Shown here: in pieces, positions 44,980-53,564 of the stretch
Layout: each line of letters begins with the position of its first letter
Position numbering within the stretch: position 1 is the stretch's first letter
DNA from: Ruegeria marina
Lineage (GTDB): Bacteria > Pseudomonadota > Alphaproteobacteria > Rhodobacterales > Rhodobacteraceae
Direction of reading: 5' to 3'
DNA length: 64,000 bases
Assembly: GCF_900101475.1 (NCBI RefSeq)
Contig: NZ_FMZV01000012.1
Span: 88,972-152,971 of the forward strand
Notes under the pieces: model-generated
Database searches by the model: none
What the model was told of the DNA's origin: nothing
What the model saw: the letters and a program-made list of their open reading frames with translations, nothing else
Program-made: the position numbers and the translations under genes

Positions 44980-45423
44980 ATGCGCCGCAGGCTGACACTG
45001 GAACACACCTATGACACAGATCCAGACCGGCTGTTCCAGCTGGTCACCGATCTCGACACGCTGGATGCCGTGATCCGGCCCTGGATGCGGCTGGATCATC
45101 TGCCCTCGGGCCAGGTGCGGCAGGGCCAGGTGATCGATGTCGATCTCTCGCTGCTGGGTCTTTTGCCGGCACAGCCCTACCGGATGGAGGTGACCCTGTT
45201 CGACGCGCAGGCCCGCCGGATGACGTCCGAAGAGATCGGCCATGGCATGCGCCGCATGGTGCACGCGCTCGAAGTCGTTCCGCAGGGCGGGCGGGCGCGT
45301 CTGATCGACCGGATCGAGATCGAGGCCGCAGGCCTCATGGCGCCGCTGATTCTGTTCTGGCTGCGGATCACGCATCAATGGCGCCATCACATCCGCAAGC
45401 GCCTGCTGAAATCTCAGACCTGA
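44980..45423 (+). CDS. SRPBCC/START-like small protein of unknown function (147 aa)
   Basis: The pattern EHTYDTDPDRLFQLVTDLDT, then ARRMTSEEIGHGMRRMVHAL and ending in a long amphipathic helix (FWLRITHQWRHHIRKRLLKS) suits a SRPBCC ligand-binding fold, as in polyketide cyclases and related proteins. No catalytic residues can be assigned. A GGGGACGAG site precedes the ATG at 44980. The gene overlaps the convergent gene at 45414 by ten bases and faces away from pyrC. Confidence 0.6.
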   Translation: MRRRLTLEHTYDTDPDRLFQLVTDLDTLDAVIRPWMRLDHLPSGQVRQGQVIDVDLSLLGLLPAQPYRMEVTLFDAQARRMTSEEIGHGMRRMVHALEVVPQGGRARLIDRIEIEAAGLMAPLILFWLRITHQWRHHIRKRLLKSQT

Positions 45424-46373
45424 CCGGGCGGCGGCGTGAACTTGCCGGCGCGCGCGTCCTCTTCCAGCTCTTCCAGCCGGCGGCGGAATCGCCGCGCGGG
45501 CATCCGCGCGATCACGTTGCGGCAGACGATCATGTTGAAGTAAGGCCGGTTCTGCCTGTCAAGAACGGCGACCAACCCCTTGAGGTAACGGGGATAGGAG
45601 CGGCGCGCGCGGTACAGTTGGAAGAAGCTGCGTGCATTCAGCTTGCCGGTGCCCGCCATGATCAGGATGCGATAGAGCAGGTTCATGTCCAGAAGGCGGG
45701 CCTGCAATTCCGCGCCCATGTAGCGCATCCGCAGACGTGTCACGTTCGACCGCTGGAACAGGGTCGCGTGCATCGCGTCGAGATTTTCTGCAGGGTCGTA
45801 GAGGACAAAGGCATGATCAGCCGCGTCCAGCATGTCCGGGGCATAGCCGTAGCGGTCGGTGAAGGACACCCGACGCATCTCGGTGAACCGGTCATCCCAT
45901 TCGGTCATGCGCGCATCCAGCGTCGCCTGGGGTTGCACCGCCACCACGGTGGCGCCGGGTGCGGCCACCGAAAAGGCCGCCGCCGCATAGCCGCACGGAC
46001 CGGCGCCATAGAAAACCACCCGGTTGAAATCCTCGAAGAACCCGTCGTCGATCAGGCGGTCGAAAAAACCATACACCTTGGGGTCGCGAAACCAGGTGTC
46101 GCCATCGGAAATGATGCACAGATGCGACCAGCCCTTGGACTTCACCAGCTCGAACCCAAACGGCTGGTGGGTTTCCGACAGGGCGCGGATGCCCTCGGCG
46201 GTCTCGAAGGTCACGATCAGCGTGGCATCGCGGTCGATGAAGGTCGCGAAGTGACGCGCGCCCAGGTCCTGGGCCATGCCTTCGGCCTCGGCCTGCTCCA
46301 GAAGCTTCTGCTTCCAGATTTCGCGGCGGAATCCGGCAATGGATGCATCGATGCTTGTCTGTGGGTCCTGCAT
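45414..46373 (-). CDS. Protein of unknown function at the end of the glycan gene cluster (319 aa)
   Basis: The sequence has a Rossmann-like central region: FFEDFNRVVFYGAGPCGYAA followed by AFSVAAPGATVVAVQPQATL. The glycine-rich turn resembles a nucleotide- or SAM-binding loop. The C-terminal third is basic (YRARRSYPRYLKGLVAVLDR, MPARRFRRRLEELEE). Relatives in Roseobacters are sometimes labelled PAPS reductase-like, but I see no catalytic Cys motif to support that. The ATG at 46373 follows GAGGAT. It lies 85 bases beyond the glycosyltransferase at 46459 on the same strand and may be co-transcribed with the glycan operon. Confidence 0.55.
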   Translation of the reverse strand: MQDPQTSIDASIAGFRREIWKQKLLEQAEAEGMAQDLGARHFATFIDRDATLIVTFETAEGIRALSETHQPFGFELVKSKGWSHLCIISDGDTWFRDPKVYGFFDRLIDDGFFEDFNRVVFYGAGPCGYAAAAFSVAAPGATVVAVQPQATLDARMTEWDDRFTEMRRVSFTDRYGYAPDMLDAADHAFVLYDPAENLDAMHATLFQRSNVTRLRMRYMGAELQARLLDMNLLYRILIMAGTGKLNARSFFQLYRARRSYPRYLKGLVAVLDRQNRPYFNMIVCRNVIARMPARRFRRRLEELEEDARAGKFTPPPGQV

Positions 46374-46458
46374 AACTGATCCTCGACAATCCGGCCTCGC
46401 GACGGGCCGGTTACGGGATCGATGATTATCGGCGAATTGAGGCCAAATTGGGCAAATC

Positions 46459-47538
46459 TCACGCCGGTTTCGGGCCGTTTTCCGGGCTTTCCCCGGCGGC
46501 CTCCATCCGGCCCAGATTGGCAAATCCCACCAGCGTCCGGGCCGAGGCGGCATTGATCAGGCGCGACGGCGGCGTCATCAAAAGCCGCGCGAAAAGCGCC
46601 CGGTAGGGTTCCTGTTTCATCAGTTCGGTAAAGCGTTTCTGCCGCCAGGCGACGGCGCGCCTGTGCAGCCGGGCCAGTTTCGCATCTTCCATCCATCCTT
46701 GCCGGATCGGCTCCGACCGTGTCTCCATCCGGGCGATCGACGTGTCGGTATCGCTGTTGAAATTGCGCTCGACCCAGTAATCAACGTCCAGCATGTGGTC
46801 GGAATGCACCGCGCGCCCCCGGTCGGCCTTCAGGATATAGCTTTCCATCGCGCCCAGGGGGTAATGGTTCAGCTGCGCCAGCCCATAGTTGGGCCGCCCA
46901 TAGCTGGAAAAGATGCGGCTTTCGCGGAACTGCGCGTCCAGTTCGCGCCCATGGCTGTCGAACCAGCGCGCCTCGTCCAGCCGCTCGGGTACCGGGTTGC
47001 GCGGCCGATGCACGCCCAGTTTCCGGTAGATGCCGTCGTTGCGGTAGAGCGTCTTGAACATCGAGGCGCGCCAGGGCCAATACAGGATTTCCGGCGCGCA
47101 TCGGGTAAACTGGCGTGTCACCGGCTCATCGGCAAAGCGCGTCACATCACCATTGCCGAAGAGACGCCACGTCAGGGTGATAGCGCTGGCCTCGGGCAGG
47201 GCGGCCAGCAGGTCGGGCACCGTGCCACCGCCCGCGTGAATATTGACGAACTCGTCCACGTCCAGCGGCAGGATCCAGTCGGCCTGTTTCACCAGCTTGT
47301 GCTTGGACGCGGATTTCAGCGCGGTGAACTGGATGCCGCCCTTGTCATAGGGGCCGTCGTTGCGCAGATGCACCAGCAGGCCCATCTCGGCCAGCCGGTC
47401 CAGCATCAGGTCGGTGCCGTCCTGGCAATCGTTTGAAAATACGAGGAAATCGGTAAAGCCCACTGCCTTGTGATGGGCCAGCCATTCCAGCAGAAACGCC
47501 GCCTCGTTGCGTACGGTCAGAACGGCCAGAATACGCAT
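46459..47538 (-). CDS. Glycosyltransferase family 2-like protein, PF13704 type (359 aa)
   Basis: The GT-A features are clear: MRILAVLTVRNEAAFLLEWL, then FTDFLVFSNDCQDGTDLMLD, the metal-binding DVDEF in WILPLDVDEFVNIHAGG, and LAQLNHYPLGAMESYILKAD toward the end. It is soluble and has no membrane segment. It is the fifth gene of a compact minus-strand operon with an FkbM methyltransferase six bases upstream and two further PF13704 transferases. Donor sugar and acceptor are unknown. Confidence 0.82.
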   Translation of the reverse strand: MRILAVLTVRNEAAFLLEWLAHHKAVGFTDFLVFSNDCQDGTDLMLDRLAEMGLLVHLRNDGPYDKGGIQFTALKSASKHKLVKQADWILPLDVDEFVNIHAGGGTVPDLLAALPEASAITLTWRLFGNGDVTRFADEPVTRQFTRCAPEILYWPWRASMFKTLYRNDGIYRKLGVHRPRNPVPERLDEARWFDSHGRELDAQFRESRIFSSYGRPNYGLAQLNHYPLGAMESYILKADRGRAVHSDHMLDVDYWVERNFNSDTDTSIARMETRSEPIRQGWMEDAKLARLHRRAVAWRQKRFTELMKQEPYRALFARLLMTPPSRLINAASARTLVGFANLGRMEAAGESPENGPKPA

Positions 47539-47544
47539 GCACCC

Positions 47545-48243
47545 TCACCAGTCGCTGCGGAATACCGCAACCTTACCTTGGGACCAGCGCGGGAAAAAGA
47601 CCAGACCGGCGCGGCTCATCGTCTCGAACACCCGCGCGATGCCCTCCTTGCCGATCCACTGCGGGTGCAGCTCGATCAGCACCGCGCGCAGGCTGCTCAG
47701 GTCCAGCTCAGGCAATAGGTCGGCCTCGGCCCCCTCGATATCGCAGATCAGTACGCTGGGCCTGATCCGTGCCAGCGCCTTGGCGGCGTCCATAACCGGC
47801 ACCTGCACCTTTTCCACCGTGTTGTCATCCTCGGGCAGCACCTCCAGCGAACTGTCGAGGATCGAGGCGCGCTGATAGAAGGCCCGCCGCCCCGGTTTCT
47901 TCCCCAACAGCGCATGATGGATATGGGCGTTGGTCACGCCGTTGGCGGCATGCACCGCCTCGATATAGGGGATCAGGCGCGGATTGGCCTCGAAACAATG
48001 CACCTCGGCGGCCTTGGTCTTGGTCGCCACCAGCGTCGACATGAACCCGATGCCGGCGCCCAGCTCCATCACCACGTCGCCCTCCTGCACCAGCCGATAG
48101 GCGGCGCGCGCCTCCTTGGCCTCGTACCCGTCGGTGCGCAACAGCACCCGTACCCGTTTCGGCAGGATGTCGCCTTCAAGCGGAAACCGCATCCCGCGCG
48201 AGATGATGAACTTGCCGTCGTCGGTTCGGGTGCCGTCCGCCAT
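47545..48243 (-). CDS. FkbM family SAM-dependent methyltransferase (232 aa)
   Basis: The SAM-binding motif is EGDVVMELGAGIGFMSTLVA (about residues 60-79), followed by EVHCFEANPRLIPYIEAVHA, and the family-typical ICDIEGAEADLL and AVLIELHPQWIG. FkbM enzymes O-methylate sugars or small molecules. It lies three bases after the fused glycosyltransferase and six bases before the next, so it probably methylates the same glycan. Confidence 0.85.
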   Translation of the reverse strand: MADGTRTDDGKFIISRGMRFPLEGDILPKRVRVLLRTDGYEAKEARAAYRLVQEGDVVMELGAGIGFMSTLVATKTKAAEVHCFEANPRLIPYIEAVHAANGVTNAHIHHALLGKKPGRRAFYQRASILDSSLEVLPEDDNTVEKVQVPVMDAAKALARIRPSVLICDIEGAEADLLPELDLSSLRAVLIELHPQWIGKEGIARVFETMSRAGLVFFPRWSQGKVAVFRSDW

Positions 48244-48246
48244 GGC

Positions 48247-50634
48247 TCAGCTCTCCACATCCAGCGCCAGCGCATAGGCCACGCGTTCGGTCCCGCTCAA
48301 CCGCACCTCCAGCGCCTGTTCGTAAAGCTCCTCGAACTCGGGCATCCCGTGCAACTCATCCGCCTTGGCCCGGTGCCAGTCCAGCCCAGCCTGATGCAAT
48401 TCGCGCAGGCGGTCATCCTGCATCAGCCGCTCGTACTCCGCCCTTAGCCGCGGCAGGTTGCGCTTGATCGTCACGTCGCGATGGTCGTTCCAGTCCATCC
48501 GGATCCAGTAGTTCAACCCGATCGAGCGATCCACATGCAGCGCCCGGCCGCGCTGGCGCTTGACCAGGAAACTCTCGGCGCTGCGCAGCGCGTAATGATT
48601 GAGCTGGAGCAGGTCGTAGCCGATGGATTTCTTGGAATTCCGCCAGCCCGTTTTCAGCACCTCGCCTGTCATGTCCTCGCCCGATCCGTTGACCCATTTC
48701 ACCTTGTCGCTGAATTCCTCGTCCAGCTTGTTGGGCCGGTGGCAGCTGATCTTCTCATAGGCGCCGATATTGCGGAACATGGTCTTGAACCCCCAGACCG
48801 TGTGCGGTTTGGGGCAGTATTTCGGCGCGCAGGCGTCGAACTGGTCAATGACGAACTCGTCCTTCAGCCCGGTCACGCCATTATGGCCAAACAGCCGCCA
48901 GGTCATCGCCACGTTGGTGGCATCCGGCGCGGCGGCAAAGAAATCATCCAACGTGCCATTGCCGCAGCGGATATTGATGAACTCGTCCACGTCGATATGG
49001 ATGATCCAGTCGCTGTTCTTCAGCACCGGTTCCTTCAACGCCTGGTTCAGCGCGTATTGCTGGGGCGAGTTGCCCTTCCACTTGTCGTTGTTGCGGTGTT
49101 GCAGGACGCCCAGTTCCTGCAGCCTTTGCAGGATCTCGTCGGTGCCGTCGGAACAGTCGTTGGTGTAGATCAGGAAATTGTCGACCCCGATGGCCCGGTG
49201 ATAGGCCACCCATTCGACGATATAGGGCGCCTCGTTCTTCATGCAGCCCACGATCAGGTTGCCGGTCTTGCCCTTGGCCAGCTTGCGCGGCTTGGCGGGC
49301 GTGAACGCGGCGGCCAGCTGTTCCTCGTCCACCGCGCCGATCCGGTTATGCGGCGCATAGGAGGATGAGCGCAGCTTCTCGAAATTCTCCACCGCTGCCG
49401 GCGGCATCAGCCGCCGCGCCGCCGGGCTCAGTGTATTGTCCTCGGGCGCGTCCGCCTCGACTACCGCCTCGGCCCGCACCAGCGGTTCGGGCAGGGGGGC
49501 GGCGGTGATCTGTTCGGCCCGCGCGCTCAGATGTTCCTCGGTCGTCTTGTCGATCCGCCAACGCGCCGCCAGCAGGTATTGCGAGGCGCGATAGCCGCGC
49601 TCGGGGTCGGCCTCGACCCAGGCCACGGGCGCGGGCGGCGGTGCGAAACAGGCCTCGGTCAGCGCCGGATGCTGTGCCGTCAGCGCCGCGTTGGCCGCCC
49701 GGAACCGCGCCGACAGTGCCGCCAGCCCGCCCGCGTCGGGCGGCGGGCCGTCGGTCGCCACCTCATCCAAAAGCGCGCGCCACAATTGCCTTGTGACCAC
49801 CTTGTCGCCACTTGCGATGTATCTCAGCAGGATCTCGTTGAACTGCCGCTGCCGCGTCAGCGTCGCCGCCGGGGGCAGGGCGGGCAGCTCCTCTGCCGCG
49901 GCACGTCCGATATTGCGTTCGATCCCGAACATCGCACGCACGAAATCCGTGGCCCCATGCCCGGCCAGAGCCTCCGGGTCATAGGGCAGGAACCGAACTG
50001 ACCCCGGCCCGAACCCCACTTCCCAGAGCGCCTGCAAAGCGGTGAAATCCAGCCAGAAGGCCGGGCCTTGCGTTTCCTCGAACTGGCCTTTCAGCGGGTC
50101 GATCGCGGGCATGCCCGCTAGCGCCGTGTTCCACCAGTCGGGTGCCGCCGCCAGCGCCAGCTCCTGATCCAGCGGCGTGGCCCGCCCCTCGGACACCTGC
50201 GCGGCGTAATGCGCCAGCAACAGGCGGGCGGGATCGCCGACCACCGCCACCACCTGCACATCATCGGATAGCGGCGCCAGCAGCTCGCGCAGCCGCGCAA
50301 TCTCCGACGGGCGGTGCAGCGAGGTCGCCATCTGCGCCGCCGACAGGATCAGCGTCTCGGGCTTTGCCTCCTCCACCTCGCGGGTCAGCGCCTCCATCAC
50401 CTGCGAGCGCAGCTTCTCCTGCGCCTCGGGCGCGGTGAAACCCCGGTTATAGCGGAACAGGTCCACATGCCCCGGATCGCTGACAGCCATCGCCAGTCGC
50501 ATGTGGTTGCGGGTGCCGGGACTGCGCGCAAACAGCGCCCCCTGCGCGCGCAGCACATCGCGCTTGGTATCCAGAATACCCTGTATCCGCGCCGCACCGG
50601 CCACCTCGGGCCCGATATGAAGGATGATCCGCAT
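48247..50634 (-). CDS. Fusion of a degenerate sulfotransferase-like domain and a PF13704 glycosyltransferase (795 aa)
   Basis: The C-terminal part (about 465-790) is a GT-A transferase: GNLIVGCMKNEAPYIVEWVA, then VDNFLIYTNDCSDGTDEILQ, WIIHIDVDEFINIRCGNG and LLQLNHYALRSAESFLVKRQ. The N-terminal 300 residues begin MRIILHIGPEVAGAARIQGI. This keeps the frame of the HIGxxKTGTTxIQ sulfotransferase start but lacks the Lys-Ser/Thr-Gly-Thr residues that bind PAPS; VVAVVGDPARLLLAHYAAQV resembles the next block. That domain is therefore probably non-catalytic. The ATG at 50634 overlaps the sulfotransferase stop by one base. The centre (300-460) is Pro/Ala-rich. Confidence 0.75.
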   Translation of the reverse strand: MRIILHIGPEVAGAARIQGILDTKRDVLRAQGALFARSPGTRNHMRLAMAVSDPGHVDLFRYNRGFTAPEAQEKLRSQVMEALTREVEEAKPETLILSAAQMATSLHRPSEIARLRELLAPLSDDVQVVAVVGDPARLLLAHYAAQVSEGRATPLDQELALAAAPDWWNTALAGMPAIDPLKGQFEETQGPAFWLDFTALQALWEVGFGPGSVRFLPYDPEALAGHGATDFVRAMFGIERNIGRAAAEELPALPPAATLTRQRQFNEILLRYIASGDKVVTRQLWRALLDEVATDGPPPDAGGLAALSARFRAANAALTAQHPALTEACFAPPPAPVAWVEADPERGYRASQYLLAARWRIDKTTEEHLSARAEQITAAPLPEPLVRAEAVVEADAPEDNTLSPAARRLMPPAAVENFEKLRSSSYAPHNRIGAVDEEQLAAAFTPAKPRKLAKGKTGNLIVGCMKNEAPYIVEWVAYHRAIGVDNFLIYTNDCSDGTDEILQRLQELGVLQHRNNDKWKGNSPQQYALNQALKEPVLKNSDWIIHIDVDEFINIRCGNGTLDDFFAAAPDATNVAMTWRLFGHNGVTGLKDEFVIDQFDACAPKYCPKPHTVWGFKTMFRNIGAYEKISCHRPNKLDEEFSDKVKWVNGSGEDMTGEVLKTGWRNSKKSIGYDLLQLNHYALRSAESFLVKRQRGRALHVDRSIGLNYWIRMDWNDHRDVTIKRNLPRLRAEYERLMQDDRLRELHQAGLDWHRAKADELHGMPEFEELYEQALEVRLSGTERVAYALALDVES

Positions 50635-51299
50635 CACTCGTCCTGACTGTCTCCCGCGGCCGGGACGGGCTCTGCCTCCTCGTCCGCCGGATTGTCGTTG
50701 ACCTTGCCCCACCACCGGATCGGCAGGCCCAGAAAGGCGCCGATCTTGGCGGGCGCTTCCTCGTCCAGAATGTCGTATTCCAGGAAATTCGGATTGCCCG
50801 CAAACACCTGCCGGCAGAACCGGTTGTGCCCATCGATCCAGCGCACCAGATCCGCCGGTTCGCGCCCATATTTCCCCGGCAGGCCCGGAACATCGAACAT
50901 CTTCAATCGCTTGCGGCCCAGATTGGTCCAGCGGATCATGCTGTCGGCATGCGCCTCGGGGTCGCGGTGGCTGAGGATGAACTTCACCCCGGGATGCCGC
51001 TCGATGATCGCCGACAACAGGCCCCAGTCGGTCTGCGGCCAGCGGTTCAGATCGCCGCCCACCACGTTGATCTCGGTCAGCGCATCGAACTCGTCGAGCC
51101 AGTGCAACGGGTCGCCGGTCTCGAAATAGCCGCGATACATCAGGTCGCCCAGGAAATGCCGCGCCACCTCAGGGTTGGCGGACTGGAACTTGCGCACCTT
51201 CCAGTCGGCCACCTTCAGCCCCGAGGCGCGCAGGGCCACGCCCAGCGTCGTGGTGCCCGACTTGGGCAGGCCCAGGTTGATGACTCTCAGGCGCGCCAC
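50634..51299 (-). CDS. Sulfotransferase family protein (221 aa)
   Basis: The 5'-phosphosulfate loop is INLGLPKSGTTTLGVALRAS (residues 7-26), and the 3'-phosphate site reads FILSHRDPEAHADSMIRW. Both PAPS-binding motifs are intact, in contrast to the fused neighbour. The start is a GTG at 51299, one base after the stop of the upstream glycosyltransferase. It probably sulfates the glycan made by this operon. Secretion of the product is not addressed by any gene in the cluster. Confidence 0.82.
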   Translation of the reverse strand: MARLRVINLGLPKSGTTTLGVALRASGLKVADWKVRKFQSANPEVARHFLGDLMYRGYFETGDPLHWLDEFDALTEINVVGGDLNRWPQTDWGLLSAIIERHPGVKFILSHRDPEAHADSMIRWTNLGRKRLKMFDVPGLPGKYGREPADLVRWIDGHNRFCRQVFAGNPNFLEYDILDEEAPAKIGAFLGLPIRWWGKVNDNPADEEAEPVPAAGDSQDE

Positions 51300-51300
51300 G

Positions 51301-52350
51301 TCAGAGCATCCCCATCTCTATTAGCATCGCCTCTTCCTCGGGCGGCAGGGTGCGGGCCCGGCGTAGCTGCTCCTGCATCTGCATATAGGCGGGCTGGGCC
51401 AGAAGCGCATCGCGCTTCTCACGATGGAGCCGCACTGCCTCGGCATGCAGCGCGCCGATCTCCGGGTCGGCCTTCAGCGCCTTCAGCGCCGCCTCCAGCG
51501 ACGGCAGGTAACGGGCGATGCTGGTGTCCTGCCAGGCCGGATCGTTGCGCTCGCGCCAATAGGTGTCATCAAACGCCCGGTTCTCGCGGTTCACGTCGCC
51601 CCGGTCGTTCTTGACCAGGTAACTGTCCAGCGAGCGCAGCGCGTAATGGTTCAGCGTCGCGAAATCACGTGCGCCCTTGGCGGGGAACTTGCGGATGCGG
51701 CGCGGATTGGCGGCGACCAGGAACTTGTGCGGCACCTTGCGCCCCGATCCGTCGGTCCAGGCCAGCGCCTTCTTGTCGCCCTTGCGCTCGCTGAAAAACG
51801 GCCGGTGCGCGCCAAAATACTGCAAGGGAAAATCCCTGCGCACCAGCGACTTGACCTCGATCGCGGTCTCGCCGCACCAGATGTCGGGATTGTGGCTGCG
51901 GGTGAACTGCGCGATCACCGGCTTGTCCTCGAACGCGTCGATCCCATCGTTGGCAAAGAACTGGAAATGCACCGAGATTGCCGCCGGATCGCCACAGGCC
52001 GCGATCAGCGCCGGTATGGTGTGATCGCCCACATGGATGTTCAGGAACTCGTCCACATCCGCGATCCAGACCCAATCGGCGCGCTTCACCACCTGCTGAT
52101 GGGCGGCGTCCTTCAATGCCTCCATCTGGTAATTGCGCCCCTCGGCCGGGTTCGGCAGATGCACCACCCGCCCCGCCAGCGCCTCCAGATCCCCGCGTGC
52201 CGCCAGGGCATCCAGCAGCCGGTCGGTGCCATCGCTGCAATCGTTGGAATAGAACAGGAAATCGGAGACGCCCAAGAGCCGGTTGAAGGCGATCCATTCC
52301 AGCAGGAACGGCCCCTCGTTCTTGACACAGGTCACCGCCGTTATCCGCAT
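51301..52350 (-). CDS. Glycosyltransferase family 2-like protein, PF13704 type (349 aa)
   Basis: First gene of the minus-strand glycan operon. MRITAVTCVKNEGPFLLEWI, then VSDFLFYSNDCSDGTDRLLD, the DxD motif in WVWIADVDEFLNIHVG and FATLNHYALRSLDSYLVKND closely parallel the two other cluster transferases, indicating gene duplication. The ATG at 52350 starts the conserved domain; an ATG at 52365 would add five residues. The 245-bp divergent gap to the MoxR gene holds its promoter, which I could not resolve. Confidence 0.82.
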   Translation of the reverse strand: MRITAVTCVKNEGPFLLEWIAFNRLLGVSDFLFYSNDCSDGTDRLLDALAARGDLEALAGRVVHLPNPAEGRNYQMEALKDAAHQQVVKRADWVWIADVDEFLNIHVGDHTIPALIAACGDPAAISVHFQFFANDGIDAFEDKPVIAQFTRSHNPDIWCGETAIEVKSLVRRDFPLQYFGAHRPFFSERKGDKKALAWTDGSGRKVPHKFLVAANPRRIRKFPAKGARDFATLNHYALRSLDSYLVKNDRGDVNRENRAFDDTYWRERNDPAWQDTSIARYLPSLEAALKALKADPEIGALHAEAVRLHREKRDALLAQPAYMQMQEQLRRARTLPPEEEAMLIEMGML

Positions 52351-52595
52351 CGACCGGCCCCGCACCCGCAGGTCACTGATGGATATCTCACTGTCATCGC
52401 CTGTCGCGGACGGTTTTTCCGCCCCCTCGTTGTTTCCGAAGTGATGCCATCTGAGCGGCCAAGCGTCAATATTCGCCTAAGCATTCGACTTATGTCGCAG
52501 GCCCCAAGGTGCAAAACCGGGTCACAGCCGCTTGACGGCGGCGCCGGGGTGATGCCCCATTGGGCCAGAGCGGGAAACCCGAGCGGAGACAGCAG

Positions 52596-53504
52596 ATGAC
52601 CCAAGCCCAATCCATCGACGACGTCCAGCAGATGCTGGGCAAACAGGGCTATGTCTGCGGCCGGGCGCTGGCCACGGTGGTCTTCCTGTCGCTGCGCCTC
52701 GGCCGGCCGCTGTTTCTCGAGGGCGAGGCCGGCGTCGGCAAGACCGAGATCGCCAAGGCCATCGCCGCCGCACTGGGCCGCCGCCTGATCCGCCTGCAAT
52801 GCTACGAGGGGCTCGATGCCGCGTCGGCCGTCTATGACTGGAACTTTCCCGCCCAGATGGTCGCCATCCGCACCGCCGAGGCCGCCGGCGGCGCCAACCG
52901 CGCGGCCCTCCAGGCCGAGCTGTTCTCGGACGAGTTCCTGATCGAACGCCCGCTGTTGCAAGCGATGCGCCCCGATCCCGCAGGCGCGCCCGTCCTGCTC
53001 ATCGACGAGCTTGACCGCACCGACGAGCCGTTCGAGGCCTTCCTGCTCGAAGCACTCTCGGATTTTCAGGTCACCATCCCCGAACTTGGCACCATCAAGG
53101 CGCCCGAGCCGCCCATCGTCATCCTCACCTCGAACCGCACGCGCGAGGTGCACGATGCCCTGAAACGCCGCTGCCTCTACCACTGGGTCGACTACCCCGA
53201 TTTCGACGGCGAGGTGGAAATCCTGCACGCCCGCGCGCCCGAGGCCGCCGAAACCCTCTCCCGCCAGGTGGTGGCCTTCGTCCAGACCCTGCGCACCGAG
53301 GACCTGTTCAAGAAACCCGGCGTGGCCGAGACCATCGACTGGGCCAAGTGCCTGCTCGCGCTCGACGTGGTCGACCTCTCGCCCGAGGTCATCGCCGACA
53401 CGCTGGGCGCGATCCTGAAATACCAGGACGATATCCAGAAACTCCAGGGCTCCGAGGCGAAACGCATCCTCGACCAGGCCAGGGCCTCGCTGGAACCCGC
53501 ATGA
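52596..53504 (+). CDS. MoxR/CoxD-like AAA+ ATPase (302 aa)
   Basis: MoxR-type ATPases help mature metalloenzymes; CoxD assists insertion or sulfuration of the CO dehydrogenase metal centre. Motifs: Walker A EGEAGVGKTEIAKAIAAALG (42-61), Walker B PVLLIDELDRTDEPFEAFLL, sensor IVILTSNRTREVHDALKRRC. AAGGAG-like purines (GGAGAC) lie upstream of the ATG. It is followed by a VWA CoxE-like protein, the usual coxD-coxE pairing, and the coxSLM genes lie 6.6 kb downstream. The CoxD assignment is inferred from this order. Confidence 0.85.
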   Translation: MTQAQSIDDVQQMLGKQGYVCGRALATVVFLSLRLGRPLFLEGEAGVGKTEIAKAIAAALGRRLIRLQCYEGLDAASAVYDWNFPAQMVAIRTAEAAGGANRAALQAELFSDEFLIERPLLQAMRPDPAGAPVLLIDELDRTDEPFEAFLLEALSDFQVTIPELGTIKAPEPPIVILTSNRTREVHDALKRRCLYHWVDYPDFDGEVEILHARAPEAAETLSRQVVAFVQTLRTEDLFKKPGVAETIDWAKCLLALDVVDLSPEVIADTLGAILKYQDDIQKLQGSEAKRILDQARASLEPA

Positions 53505-53505
53505 T

Positions 53506-53555
53506 GCTTCTTTCTGGTGCTAAATACTCCGGGGGTGCGGGGGCAAAGCCCCCGC
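53506..53555 (-). repeat. Bipartite hairpin/GGAGTATTT element, copy 7 (between CoxD- and CoxE-like genes)
   Basis: Read on the minus strand: hairpin GCGGGGGC-TTT-GCCCCCGC (53555-53537), core GGAGTATTT (53530-53522), tail CCAGAAAGAAGC (53517-53506). It begins one base after the MoxR stop and ends nine bases before the CoxE-like ATG, in antisense orientation to both. It supplies the whole spacer and leaves no ordinary ribosome-binding site. Confidence 0.75.
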
Positions 53556-53564
53556 GTTGGCCGC

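Noticed and set aside
45414..46373. PAPS reductase annotation for the 319-aa protein
   Set aside because: No catalytic Cys motif (ECGxH type) or PP-loop signature seen. Kept as unknown function.
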